Shown: one piece after another, positions 12,340-23,925 of the stretch
Layout of the letters: each line of letters opens with the position of its first letter
Position numbering within the stretch: the first letter of the stretch is position 1
NCBI GenBank assembly: GCA_023846275.1
Contig: CM043868.1
Span: 14,665,755-14,729,754, forward strand
From: Vanilla planifolia
Lineage: Eukaryota; Streptophyta; Magnoliopsida; Asparagales; Orchidaceae
Reading direction: 5' to 3'
Length of the DNA: 64,000 nucleotides
The notes under the pieces: generated by a model
What the model was told of the DNA's origin: nothing
Database searches by the model: none
The model's input: only the letters and a program-made list of their open reading frames with translations
Made by a program: the position numbers and the translations under genes

Positions 12340-13260
12340 AGGTATTGTAGATGTTGAATTTATTCGATAGCTCCACATTATATGCATTCAACCCAATCCT
12401 TTTTAAGATTTAGAATATCAGTGCCTCTTGCATTTAACTTCTATAGGATTCTTAGTAAGAATCTTTTGGACCTAATTTGAATCATCACATTGTCTCCTTT
12501 GGAGAATTCTTTATGCCTATAATGTACATCATCTAATCTCTTACATTGCTTGTTATTTAGGTTTATTTTATCTTTAATATACTTATAAACTTCTTTTATA
12601 TGATGTGCAAACTCTTATATAGACTCAGATGTGCATACTTAAATAGGTAGTACGATGAGGTCAATTGGGCTATAAGGTTTGTACTTATAATAAGCTTCAT
12701 AGAGACTCATTCTTATAGATCTATGAATTAAACTATTATATATTTATTCTACATATAATAATAATAAATTTCAATTTTTTTCACTTTCTCTATTAAATAT
12801 CATAATAAATTTCCTAAGCTTTGATTTAGTACCTAATTTTGTTATTAATTTGGGGGTGATAAGTAGATGAGAATTTTATATTTGACTTAACAAGATGTCA
12901 AGGGATTTTCTAGTATTTAGAGGGAAATAAATATCTCTATTTATGACTATGATTTTGGATAACTCATGAATCTTAACAACTTCATCAAAGAATGGTTGAG
13001 CTATATATGAAGTATCAAAGTTTTAAAGAATTGGATGAATCTCATTATTTTGTAAATCGATCTACTACCACAATAATGGAGTAATATCTTTAAAGAATTT
13101 TAGGTAGTCTAAGGACAAAATCCATTTTAAGGTCCTCTTATGGTTGTAATGATATTGGGAGCATAAGTCCTATACTCTACAACTATCTGAGTAACATATC
13201 ATTTTAGTCTTGGCCAATAAAATCTATCTTCAATGACTATAATTATTTTGTCACATCTGA
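12340..13260 (-). pseudogene. Ty3/gypsy integrase remnant
   Basis: On the minus strand the usual order is visible: a stretch like DLKMDFVLRLPKIL (about 13130 downward), then IIVVVDRFTK, then LFFDEVVKIHELSKI-like residues, then an INRDIYFPL segment matching the SDRD..F region, then SSTYHPQINNKI-like residues matching the AYHPQTDGQTE box. The C-terminal part (about 12700-12340) shows YEAYYKYKPYSPIDL and GDNVMIQIRSKRFL followed by KLNARGTD, typical of gypsy integrase tails. Numerous stops and frame changes interrupt it. The role, when alive, was joining retrotransposon cDNA to the genome. No chromodomain could be confirmed. Confidence 0.85.
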
Positions 13261-13539
13261 AATGACTTGTTAAACTACCAACATGTATTTCTTATACTAA
13301 TAAATCTCTTAGTGATGTTTGAGATATGCATAGTTCTTTGTTAGAAAAAAGTAACCCTTTTTAATCATTTAGTCATAGATTGCTTTTGTTGGATCATTAA
13401 TTAGTTCTTTGTACATGGGTAAAAAAATTAGTACAATTAGGGTATTGGTTAGGTAAAGTTTAGAAGCTATTTATTAAGACAAACTAAGTGGTGAGTCGGT
13501 TCATTGATCTACTCTACGCATCGACAACTTTGTTCTTTA

Positions 13540-15110
13540 TACCAAGGTTTTGTTTTAAGACAAAGGTGTAGCTCTAAAGAAACTCTATACTCTTAGCATG
13601 TTGTAATTTTAAATTTTTTTTATAAGCTTAGATGTCTTAATGCCTTATGGTTATAATATAATACAAACTCTTAGGATAAGAGATAATGACTCCAATTTAT
13701 GAGACTTTGGACAAACATGTAAAATCCATTGTCATAAACAGACTATTTCCTATGAGGCTCATTCAATTTTTCACTAAAATATGATATTGGATATCCTTCT
13801 TAAGGACTCCTCTTATTCTTACACCTAAGACATCACAATATACTTCAAAAATAATAAAAAGAACTAGAAATCAAAGTATAAGTGCTTTGTTCATACTCAT
13901 CTTAACTTTTTTCAAATTCCTTTTCAACTAAAAGGATACATTCAAACTTTTTCTTTTTAATACAATAGGATATAGAGGTAGTGATGACACTAAAATCTTT
14001 AATATATCTTCTATAGAGTATTTTAAAGCATGAAAGGTATTTACATCATGGATGAATTAAGCTTTTGTCATTCAATTATCACCTTAATTTTGTTATGACA
14101 GCTCCTTTGAGACTATAAAGTTTAGAAAATTTTTGTGACCAATAACAAAGGCATATTTTTTTAGGTTGACATAGAGATTGTTTTCCTTAAGTGTAAAATA
14201 AATCTTCTAAATGATTTTTAAGGGTATGACTAAAATTCAAATGTTGTCAAAATAAACTACTATAAAATTTCTTAAGTATAATCAAAATATTTGAGTCATT
14301 ATCCTCATATGTACTTAGAGCATTAGATAAGATAAAGGGCATGGACAACCATTCATATAACACATCTCTTATTTCAAATGTGATTTTTTACTCAACCTCT
14401 AGTTATATTCTAACTTGGTGATAACCGCATTTTAAATCAGTTTTTAAAAAAATTGTGGCTCCACTCATTTGATCAAGCGATCCAAACATGAGTTAAGGAA
14501 CCTATTCTTCATAGTTATTATTGATACAAATTCTCCACATCCATTTTTCTTAGGGGCTAAAAGGGTAGGAACTACATAAGGCTAAGGGTTTCTCATATAA
14601 AATGTTTAATAATCATGGAGTATGTTGAGTGAGTTCATGGTGTTTATATGGGCTTATTCTATAGTGTGGTAAGTTTGATAAACTAATACAAGGCACTAAA
14701 TCTATATCATGTTGGATATCATGAAATGGTGATAAGTCATGTAGTTTTTAAAATTCATTTAGGAAAACTAAATGAGATGGGTTCTATTATTGGTGATATT
14801 GCTATATTTCACTTGAAACCTCTTTCATTGTTATGGTCCAATTAACAATGCAATTAGTAAATTCCTTAACTACTTCACTTTCAAACATAAATTAAAGTTT
14901 CTTCCTTGGGGAAAGGTGGGGTTCCTTTTAATGGACTAAACATGATCTATAAGTGGAGACAAATTTAACATAATTTTCTAACCCTTTTGTATTAATATGC
15001 AAGTGCTTAAGCTGCCATTAAGAAGGACATATTTATCATACAACCAAGGTTGTCTTAAGATTATGCTCTCAACTTGTATGGGAACAATGTCACATAAAAT
15101 GTCTTTCAAA
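13540..15110 (-). pseudogene. Ty3/gypsy protease linker, RT and RNase H remnant
   Basis: From high to low coordinates the minus strand shows IILRQPWLYDKYVLLNG (about 15080), matching the LLGRPWQFDR linker after protease. Next is VPTLLAPKKNG (about 14560), the start of the RT palm. Then come YEWLV-like and MPF.LSNA.ST boxes, and VVYFDNI (YFDN at 14243-14254) in place of YFDD. LYVNLKK, NFLNFIVS and FHAL.YS follow. RNase H traces are YFLEKLNEPHRK, WSHYLL and YYNHKALRHL (about 13760-13600). Many stops are present. The Asp-to-Asn change at the catalytic pair alone would abolish polymerase activity. Confidence 0.85.
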
Positions 15111-15655
15111 TATTAGCCAAATTTAATGGTAACATACATTGGTTTTTTTTATAAGAATAAAGATTTTGTTAATCTAAGAAATAATGCATGGATTTGGGTG
15201 GTCGTAAGTCTGAGGTAGGGCAGGTTCTCCATGGAGATGGCATTAATATATTATTACTATCTATTACAATCTTACAAATCTTTTCTCCTTATTTTAAAAA
15301 CATATAAAAAATCATGTTGCATCCCTAATCTTCACTTATCTTAAGTAGTGTGTAAATGCACCTCACAACTATGATGGGTTCATTTTCGACAATATCAATT
15401 TCTCCTTAATCCTCCTAATATTTATTAGTTAGATTTGAGTTAGGAACATAATTAGTTTATATAGAGTAAGCTCACTAGGGACTTATTTTATTTTTTTTTA
15501 TTTTATTTCTAAATTCTTCTAATTTAGCTTCCATGATTTCCATTCTTGTTAAGAGTTCTTGCAGTATTAATTATATCTGGTTAAGTTTGGGATTCTCTAC
15601 ATTATGATTCCTACCAAATGTTTTGTGCATAACAACACATGATCTTCTTTAAAAA

Positions 15656-16898
15656 CTAGGCTCCCAACCCCTTTGATTGTGCCTAAATAGGATACTCATA
15701 AATGATTTAATGATACCAATCTAAAAAAAATAATTAGCAAGAAATGTCACACTAATACATATTGAAAGCACTAAACAATCTTACTAAATCATCACAAAAA
15801 ATTTGAAGTAATGAGGGAATTATATGCGAAAGAAGTGATCCAAAAATATTTATGATACCAAATCATAAGAAAGAGAAAAAGGTGATGAAAACATGAAGTT
15901 AGTATAAAAGAGTTATTGAGTAAGATGGTGATGAAAAAAATCCGAGTCAAATCGTTAATGTTGGTGTGAGAATCATTGAATTAGGTTTGTAGTGGTATGA
16001 GAATGTTGTGGTTAAGTCGATGATAAGTTGGTATGATATCTCACCATTTTGACCTCATATCCCTCATAGTATCAAAAGCCCCAATAAATCGACAAGTTGA
16101 AGTTCTTGTTACAATTAAACTTAAGATGCCAATAAGATGCAAAGAAAAAATGAGTGAAGTTTTAATTAATTCCAAAATTGTCTAATCATATATAAAGGTA
16201 GGCTTTCCAATTTATAGATAACTTGAGGATACATTGGTAAAAGCACTTGAAATCTAAAAAAATCTTAAAAAACTTCAAAGTCTATTAACATAAGTTATTC
16301 CCAAATAGCTTTTCAAAACTTCCTCCTTTCGAGGCAATTGGATAGAGTGGTGCACGAGTAGGTTTAGTGACCATGTTTATGATTCAATGTGCATGCGCAT
16401 TGCTTCGTATATTTTGTGGGTTGACGGGATCTTGTGGTCAACATTGGCTTGAGCCAAAAGTAGGTTGTAAGTCAAAATCAATTTACAAGCATTGGCACAA
16501 GTAGAATTAGGTCGTCATGAGTTAAAATCGTGTTACCATAAACTTAAGTTGATAGAGTGTCAGAATCGGGTCGACACTAAGCCAAAGTGGTTGCACAAAC
16601 CAAGTTAGCACTGATGTTAGAAGTGGGTTGTACGAACCTATGAGCAAAAGTGGATTGGATGGTGTAGGCTAAGGCAGGCAAGGAAGGACAATAAGAGATA
16701 GGCTTAATGAGCTGCCAGTTGGTGTTTAAGGCCCAAAAAATAGTAAAAAAAAGTGGATTTTGAGCTTGAAACGTAGTTTTGAACTCAAAATTAAACCTAC
16801 ATATAAACATTAAATCCCTTGATCGTCTGAAGGTGTTGGAGCTTGTCTGATTGGATCATATGTATTAGAACTCTTGAATCCAACTGATGTCTTCATTA
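15656..16898 (-). repeat. 5' LTR of the minus-strand gypsy element
   Basis: Partner of 10708-11986. It contains the same landmarks in the same order: AATTAGCAAG, a TCGATGATAAGTTGG phrase, AAGATGCAAAGAAAAA, a CAAAAGTAGGTTGTAAG phrase, AAGGCCCAAAAAA, CCTTGATCGTCTGAAGG, and a final CAACTGATGTCTTCATTA. The TGGTATCA at 15711-15718 (minus strand) may mark the inner LTR edge. Confidence 0.85.
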
Positions 16899-16899
16899 A

Positions 16900-19330
16900 T
16901 TTAATTCATCAGAAAGTGCACAAACATCAAGTGGTGCATAAGTAATTACTAAAGGTTAGACCATGGAGCTACAACAAAGTATGAAAATAACTAAGATGCT
17001 TGATTTTACATGGAGCTTTTATTATTATGTATTTAATTTAGTTTTCATGTATTACTCAATAAAAAACTATAATTTTTTGACGTCGGAGACCCAAAAATAT
17101 TTTTAAACCTTTAATAACTTATTAAGATAAAAGTTTGAGATTAACTGTTGATGTAATAATGTCACAAAAATAATATCCATACATGTTTTAAGAAAAGTAA
17201 ATTAAAAAATTGAACATCATCTACACTCTTTCAAAGCTAGTTGGGATAATCACATCTAATTTTTAGTTACAAATCGATGCTAAATTCCATTAAAAATAGA
17301 TATTTATGGAGATAAAGTATGATGTAATGTTATTTTTATAGGCATAACTCACAATTTCTTAGATAAATCTTGGTTATATGATATAAGAATGATTAATAAT
17401 GATATAAAACATATATTTTTTAAAATTTGATGGTCAAAGTACAAGATTCTTTCCCAAGTAGCATTTTAAAAAACTTCTTCTCATCAAAACATATTGAGTT
17501 GAAAAAAATATCTACTTATAAAAAATAGTTATAACTAATTACTTTATTTTCCATTACAAATTTTGTAATACTTTTTTTTCAAGTTAAAAATAACTAAGAA
17601 TTGTACCCTCTAAGATAGATAATGCATAACTTAATAATTTAAAAAGAGAATTTTTTTTTTCAAATACTTACATTAACAAAACATTTTATAAAGTTAAGAG
17701 TCATAAGAGTTCTATACTTATCTTCAAGTTATTCAATCTTTTAAAGATATTTTATTCTACACTTAAAATAAAATCTATAGACAAGCCACAAATGAAGTTA
17801 TATTTCATATCAATATTATCACATACCCTTAGTTATCATGATATTGTAGTGCTAAATGGGTTTTCTAAGATTAATTATTTCATTCTTGGCAATAAAAAAT
17901 AGTAATAATTATCATATTTAGAGGATTGAAACATCCAAGATCAAAATATAAATTAAATTTCTAAAAAGATAATATATGAATCATTAACTAGCATTAAAAA
18001 TAACTTAATATTCGATAACTTTATTTTATTTGAAATATTAGTTCTATAATAATAATTGGAGTTATTTTTATTAGACCACTTGTCATTTTTCAAAGAGCTA
18101 AAAGTTCTATCCAATTTAGGAATCTATAATGTGTAAATCGACATAATGATTATTTTATGTTTTTATTTTAGAGAAAATTTTAATGTTATCTTCACATAAT
18201 TCCTTGATATATCAATTAAATAAGAGTTTTTCTTATTTTACAAATAAGCATGTGAAACACTAAGATGTGTCCCAAGAGAAAGATGATGGAGACAAGTTCA
18301 AATTTTATTGAAATAAACTACATGCAAAATGATTGTTATGTTGATTACACAATATAAACTACATACATTTACAAACTATCCAAACATGACAATTCAAAAA
18401 ATATTGTGGCTTAGTTAAATTTTTATAATATAAAATGCACAAGTAATATGCTTTAAAAAAATACTAACACCAACTAAATCAATTGTATATTTAAGATGCA
18501 AAGCCTAATTAATTATAATAATAATTTTCAAATAAAAATAAAAAATGAAAAATGCTATATATATTTAGTTATCAATTATATCAATTAAAAAAATTTGAGA
18601 AACATAATATGCAAAAAAATAACCAATTATAGTTTCTATTATAAATAGTTCAAGCATAAATTCTTAAAAAGAATTTTATCCAAATATACTTCAACACATT
18701 GTACCCATAACTATTTAATATTTAAAATAAATCTAAATACTTCAATAATACAATATGACATTATTTTTGAAAATATAAAAACTTTAATAATCATTTAATA
18801 ATTTAAAAAAAATATTGATAATAATAATAAATTTTGAAAAAATTTAAAATTTAAAGAGGACAAAGAAGAGAATGAGTAGAAGAAGAGAAAAAAATTGAAT
18901 TTATGATTGATTTAGATTTAAGTTCTTTGATGTTATAAGAGAATAATCAATTGATAATGAGAAATCTAATGACTATGAAAACTATATATGAGGAGAACTA
19001 ATATGAAAAGCTTAGAGAGCCATATCATTGATTAGCTAAAGTTTAGAATAATAATCAAAATATATGTAAGGTTGTGAATGAGTCTTCATTTTTTTGAATG
19101 TTTTTTATAATAATTGTCTTAAATAATTTAAAATGCCAAATTTTATTATCTAATGTATACTTTGTATAAAATCTTTTACAAGTATTATTTTACATAGTCG
19201 TTGTTTAAAATTAGGGATTTACAGGGGCTAAAATCCTCATCTCAGTATATCTATATGAAAATATTTTTTAACCAATAGTTGGATGATCAGAATCTTTTTC
19301 TAGAGGAACAAAAGTTCCGAGTATTCCCCA
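16900..19330. other. AT-rich stretch with nothing recognisable
   Basis: About 2.4 kb of AT-rich sequence with no coding signal, no tandem structure and no retroelement motif that I could identify on either strand. Homopolymer-rich tracts lie around 18480-18900. Confidence 0.5.
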
Positions 19331-19358
19331 ATCTTTTCTAGCTCAGGAATAAACTGTA

Positions 19359-20010
19359 TTGAATGCTCTCAACATACCTTCGCGTCGTAAATTTTTGTCA
19401 TGTAAACAGAAAAAACCAAATTCACTGGAAACCCATCGATTACGACGGAAAGGCGGGGAAATTGTGGCGACTTTGCCCGGATTTTACTGGGCTTTTTGTG
19501 CCGTAGTGAACGAAGGCAGCGAAATCAAGCACGTCAAACACTGTCATTTAACTGGCGTAGGCTTGAGAGGATGTCGAATAATTTTGCCTCGGTCTGTCAG
19601 AACAAGAGGAACTAGGAAAAGGAATTGTATCCAATGGGGCAGGAAATTTAGGGTTACCTGCTTCGTCTGATAACTGGCATGCGGATGTCACGACTTGCCG
19701 GAATTACCATTAAGGTATTATTTTATTTCGTGGTGTTTAATGAATTTGGGGCCTTGGTCTTTATTTTCTTCTTCCGATATATCTTGCCATAAAAAATATA
19801 TGATCGAAGCTTGTGCTTGTATATGCTCTCATGTTGTGCCAAATGTAAAGCCATGCCAGACTGCAGATTTAAAATTTATTGCCTTGTTGAACAAGCGCAC
19901 CAGCGAATGCTATTTTCTTACTCAACGCACAGTGTATAAAGTTTTTATTAGTGGTCTAGGTTTGCTAAATTTGCGTTGTAGTTTTGCTCTTTCGGTTTCC
20001 ATATAAAAGA
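19359..20010. other. GC-richer island, possible exon or promoter, unidentified
   Basis: Base composition rises sharply relative to both flanks and CpG is frequent (CGCGTCG near 19380, several CG pairs to 19690). A plus-strand frame is open from 19359 to 19670 (103 codons from ATG 19359?; the ATG context is unremarkable). A second plus frame is open from about 19583 to 19713 and ends just before AG|GTATTATT, a good splice-donor match. On the minus strand a short ATG frame beginning near 19712 reaches GCAG|GTAACC, also donor-like. I recognise no family in any frame. It could be a host gene first exon, a promoter island or a captured fragment. Confidence 0.3.
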
Positions 20011-20322
20011 TTTTTTTTTAACAGTTGTTGAAGTGGGAATCATTTATTGAGTAGGGGTTAGATAAGAAATGAGGGCAAGAGCGCAAAAGTAGATCAGTCA
20101 ACTTTATTTAACAAGCTTCCAAATTCTCGCCATCACGACCATATCTCAACACATCTCCAACCTCACTTTCACTATGAATATTTTTTTTCATAACCTTTGT
20201 TAATCTTATCTTGAACTTTGAAAGATTTAAAAATTAATAAACTATTTTTTTTACTTAAGCTCTTTTTGTGAGCAAATTATTCTTGAACCTATCTATTACA
20301 TAAATATTAAAATTTTGATTTT

Positions 20323-21920
20323 TGTTTGTTAGTTTGATGATAATAAAATCATCTTATTTTAATATAATATATTTTTTTAAGTTTTTTCAGATCATGTTTC
20401 TTAAGTTTACTTGGTGAATTATTTGGAGAACATTAGTTTTCAACTCGATATGTTCATTAGTAATATATTTTGAGTGATCATAACTAGCTTGGACATGTAG
20501 ATTGAGTAATATTTGTAAGACAATTGGGATGATGCAATTGTTATCCAACTATATTTTATGGAATCTTTTATGTTTTTTGGTCTTATAAAACTTATGACAA
20601 TAATTATGAGACGCTAAGAATTAAACGAGTAATAATGTATAAAACCCACATTAAATATTCTCTAAAGACAACAGTACATATCAAATGGGTTTTCAAGCTT
20701 AAGATAGTTGATTGCATTCATTCACATGGTGCTTTTATACTTATATGATTTTATTTGGAAAGCAATTAGATTAAATCTTTAAAGCATATTCACAAACTTT
20801 CTTTTATTTTATTTATAAAGTTCAATGTAATATAAATTCTTAGATTGCATTCGTAAAATATCTTTATCATAATATATTCTTTTAATTATCATTGAAATTG
20901 AACTTAATCTACAGTCTGTGATTTTCACGTATAATATGTGTGGTTGCTACATACAATACATGGAAACTCACGTGTAATATGTTGGTAAACATCACCTTAA
21001 ATTTCTCTAAACAAAAGATCATTTACAGTACATGAAGTTTCTATTTATAGTACGTCACCTAAGTATAATATATCTAGTTCATGAAATCTGTAATAACAAA
21101 TTTGATTAGAATTTGGGAATTTTGACATAGTCATTAGAAGCCGTTGTTGGAGTTTTGAAGTTGTAAAAGATTGGAATGTTTATAAAAATATTTTCAAATA
21201 TAAAAAAAATGGCTAATGAACAATTAGAAAAAATTTGAGAGTATTTACACTTGAAGATTAATAGTAAAGTTGTAAATCATCATCTCTCAGCTTTTAGCAA
21301 GTTTTTTCATAAGAGCTAAGTGCTATTATCCTTCATAAGAATATTCATAATGATTTTATATGCCTCTTGAATTTTTTGATTGATTGTAGGAATTTGTATT
21401 TTGAGTTTTTTATTTTTGTTTTTGGTATCTTTGTGGGTTCTTTTACTTGATTTTTGTGATCCTTTTGTTTGTTCTTTTGACTAGAAGTTATATGATTTTT
21501 TAACTTAGTATTGTATGTTCTTTTAGGTTTAAATTAGAGGGTCTTTTAACTTAGTGATTATGGGGTCTTTTGGTTTAGTGTTAGAAGTATTGTTTGCTCA
21601 TTTTTGTAAAAGGTATTTGAGATTGTAAGATTAATTTTCATAGTTGGGGATAGATTTGATATTTGGAATTAAACTATCTAAAAATCTTAGTATATTTATT
21701 TTATTGTACTCCTCACCTAATCTTAGTATATTTATTTTATTGTACTCCTCACCTAATAAGCTTTCAAAATTAAGCAAGGGTCTTAAAGAATAGTTCAAGA
21801 ATAATTATATTAAAAGACTTTTGGATAATTTATACTTTTATTATGGATTTTGTTGTTTTTGTAAAAAGTTATAATTTACCCCAACATTTGTGTGGACATT
21901 CTAATACTCCATTTCTAACA
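20323..21920 (+). repeat. SIRE-type Ty1/copia LTR (about 1.6 kb)
   Basis: The start has the form TTGTTAGTTTGATGATAATAA, close to the 'GTTTTGATGAT..' opening of SIRE/Maximus copia LTRs. Near the end is AATTTACCCCAACATTTGTG followed by ACATTCTAATACTCC and TTTCTAACA. This matches the AATTCACCCC...GTGTGACATTCTAA...AACA tail typical of that lineage. The middle holds several phrases of the form CGTATAATATG/ACAATACATG. The primer-binding site after 21920 is not recognisable. Identification is from pattern memory of the family; the two ends agree with each other. Confidence 0.55.
21683..21754 (+). repeat. perfect 36 bp tandem duplication
   Basis: A 36-base unit starting AATCTTAGTATATTTATT and ending CTCCTCACCT is present twice head to tail with no mismatch (21683-21718 and 21719-21754). 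It lies inside the SIRE-type LTR. Perfect identity among heavily decayed sequence implies a recent event or an assembly artefact. Confidence 0.95.
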
Positions 21921-22129
21921 ATAAATACGATGGATAACGTAGCTTGTATCCAGGAATATGTCCATCTTGACATAATATGTTCTTGGGAAAACATTCTTAT
22001 CCTAGTCTTAAAACCCAAGGATTTGAACTTGCAAATAATGCATTACATAACAACATGCATAAGATTTAGCATAAAGAAAAGGTTTACTCAATCTTAGAGA
22101 TGGATTAATTATAGTAGTGCCACAAGGAA

Positions 22130-22470
22130 AGTGTAGCTCTTAAAATCACAACATTAAGCTTAACTAAGTCTTAGTATCTTAGATATAGAGCAATTCAAAT
22201 TTATTTTGCCTTCATTTCATCTTACGTTTTTTTTTATTTTAATTGTAATTTGGTTCTATTTCAACTAAGAAAGAAAAATCCAAACTGGACGAAGTTATTA
22301 AAGAGTCTAAACTTTAAAACCTTGGCATCAATATTAGCCATATCTTAAGATCTTGGACATGTAGCTATTCAAATTGATCATTTCATGTTGAGTTTGTCTC
22401 ATTTCATTTCCAATTTGGTTTTGCTTTGATTAAGAAAACAACAATCCAAACTAGCTTTGGTGCAATGCAC
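22130..22470 (+). repeat. imperfect tandem duplication, period about 174 bp
   Basis: Two adjacent copies share, in order, a CTTAG/CTTAAGATCTT phrase, GAGCAATTCAAATT against TAGCTATTCAAATT (22191 and 22365), TTCATTTCATCTTAC against TCTCATTTCATTTCC, TAATTTGGTTCTATTTC against AATTTGGTTTTGCTTTG, and AAAAATCCAAACTGG against ACAATCCAAACTAG. Its position after the SIRE-type LTR suggests leader or gag-proximal sequence of that element. Confidence 0.6.
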
Positions 22471-22930
22471 AAGGCACAACTTATTTCATTTTAAGTTCAA
22501 TTATGATTTTGATTGTGTTACTTTTTGTAAACGTCTTAGTATACTTGCTATACTCTTCAAATTACATGTTTCATTTATAAGCTCTAATGAAGCATGTTGG
22601 ACATAAATAAGTACACACCATACACCTCATATAGATTTTTAAAGAATTATTTGCTTGACATATTTGTAGGTAATGTCCTATGATGAAAATTGAGACTAAA
22701 ATTCCAATTGCGAGTTGAACACATTGCTGTTTTACAAGTACTATTTTTGTTGTGGGAGTAGCTTGCTTATAGCCTTGACATAAGAGGTCTACAAATTTAT
22801 GAATGCATATGTATCAAGAAAAAGTATATTTCTAAAGCTAATATTTACCAGATAAAGAGCATTTTCATATCCAAGCTTAGCTTAGACATAGCTTATTTCT
22901 TTTTGGGTGTGAAATAGTGTTAAACCAAAA

Positions 22931-23207
22931 TACCCATCAAGCATAAGAATTAGCTCTCCCTGAAAAGAAGGTGATCCATGCACACCTTCCAGTACGACTA
23001 CATTGTTACGGCTTCACTCCATTCATTAGCCTTGCCTTCGGCACCCCCCTCCTTTGCGGTTAAGGTAATGACTTCGGACATAGCCAGCTCCCGTAGTATG
23101 ACAGGCAGTGTGTACAAGGCCTGAGAACGAATTTACCATTGTATGGCTGATTGGCAATTTCTAGCGATTCTGGCTTCATGCAGGCGAGTTGCAGCCTGCA
23201 ATCTGAT
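22931..23207 (-). pseudogene. rrn16: nuclear plastid DNA: 3' end of 16S rRNA gene
   Basis: The plus strand reads as the complement of the plastid 16S rRNA 3' end. Flanking TTAGCTCTCCCTGAAAAG is followed by AAGGTGATCC (complement of the anti-Shine-Dalgarno end, rRNA 3' terminus near 22966). CACCTTCCAGTACG, TTGTTACGGCTTCACTCC, GCGGTTAAGGTAATGACTTC, GTGTGTACAAGGCC and CAGGCGAGTTGCAGCCTGCA come after it, ending near 23207. Against the plastid sequence I remember, many differences are C-to-T or G-to-A (for example GGGCGGTG now AGGCAGTG). This suits an old methylated nuclear insertion. It is too short and altered to be a working rRNA. Confidence 0.93.
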
Positions 23208-23281
23208 TATTTGCTATACCATCCAATAGAAGTTGTAGATTTTGCTTGTTGGGGAAAACTTTGTCCCATTTTATTCTTCAA

Positions 23282-23582
23282 GATTTGGTGATGCTTGATG
23301 GGCTATGTAGAGTTGCACCAAAGCCACCACCTCCATCTCCTGTAGATGTACCTCTTGTTGAGGATGATCCCATGGAACGGCAGCATGATGTTCCACAGTT
23401 TGAGCTACAACCAGCATAAAATTATCCATTGACTAAGTAATCTTCCTGAGCCTGAAAACTATATTCCTCTTGGTGTTAAGACTTACATTGATCACAGGTT
23501 TGAGGATTGGAAGCAATACCTTAAGGGAAATGGATCTGTTTTGTTGATGGCAAAATGGAAGAACTTGTTGTGGAATGTTTAG
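23282..23582 (+). pseudogene. coding-like fragment in two frames, unidentified
   Basis: Two short open segments with ordinary codon texture sit here. 23282-23419 reads a proline- and acid-rich peptide (VAPKPPPPSPVDVP, then VEDDPMERQ) ending in a stop. 23445-23582 reads LPEPENYIPLGVKTYIDHRF-like residues followed by FEDWKQYL and ends in a stop. They are in different frames, so a frameshift or intron separates them. They lie directly between the plastid fragment and a SIRE-type 3' untranslated region, so they may be the last ORF of that copia element or captured host coding sequence. I do not recognise the family. Confidence 0.4.
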
Positions 23583-23589
23583 GGATGTT

Positions 23590-23925
23590 TAGATGTCGAT
23601 ATGTCGTGTATGTTTTCTAATGTGACTTGTATGTTGTACTTTAGGAAATGAACTTTGGAAGTATTTGATCATGGATGTAATTGATCATGTTTCACTAGGA
23701 ATGTCTATGTTCCTAAAACAGCTCTATGGGTGCTTTAGCATTTTGCTATTGTTTTAAATTTATTTCTCTCTACAATGTTATTTAAAATTTCTTGATCTTG
23801 TTATGTGCATAAATTGAAGGGGAGAGCATTTTAGAAACCAGTTTTGAAGTAAAGGGGAGTTAAGATTTCTCATATTTTTGTATTTTAAACATACCAAAGT
23901 TTTTGGTTATAAAAAAGGAAAGATT
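23590..23925 (+). other. SIRE-type copia 3' untranslated region with polypurine tract
   Basis: A CTTGATCTTGTTATGTGCATA phrase followed by AATTGAAGGGGAGAGCATTTT, then TTTTTGGTTATAAAAAAGGAAAGATTATTG, has the layout that precedes the 3' LTR in SIRE-like copia elements ('TTTTGTCATCA..AAAAAGGGGGAGATTGT'). The polypurine-tract analogue is at 23911-23924. A second purine run, AGTAAAGGGGAG, lies near 23847. Assignment is by recalled family layout. Confidence 0.5.

Larger units (their letters stand above)
10708..16898 (-). mobile_element. Ty3/gypsy LTR retrotransposon, decayed, minus strand
   Basis: Two alignable direct repeats of about 1.2 kb (10708-11986 and 15656-16898) flank antisense pol. Reading the minus strand the order is LTR, protease linker, reverse transcriptase, RNase H, integrase, LTR, which is the Ty3/gypsy order. 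The internal part is only about 3.7 kb, so gag is mostly deleted or unrecognisable. A TGGTATCA, the start of an initiator-Met primer-binding site, lies on the minus strand at 15711-15718. However, the homology between the two LTR regions continues past it, so the exact LTR edge is uncertain. All domains carry stops. The divergence between LTRs indicates an old insertion. Confidence 0.9.

Noticed and set aside
9793-15110. Endogenous pararetrovirus
   Set aside because: The reverse transcriptases are in gypsy order with LTRs and integrase; no movement-protein or coat-protein region was seen.
22966-23207. Functional rRNA gene
   Set aside because: Only the 3' end of 16S is present and many conserved positions are changed; it is a nuclear plastid-DNA relic.
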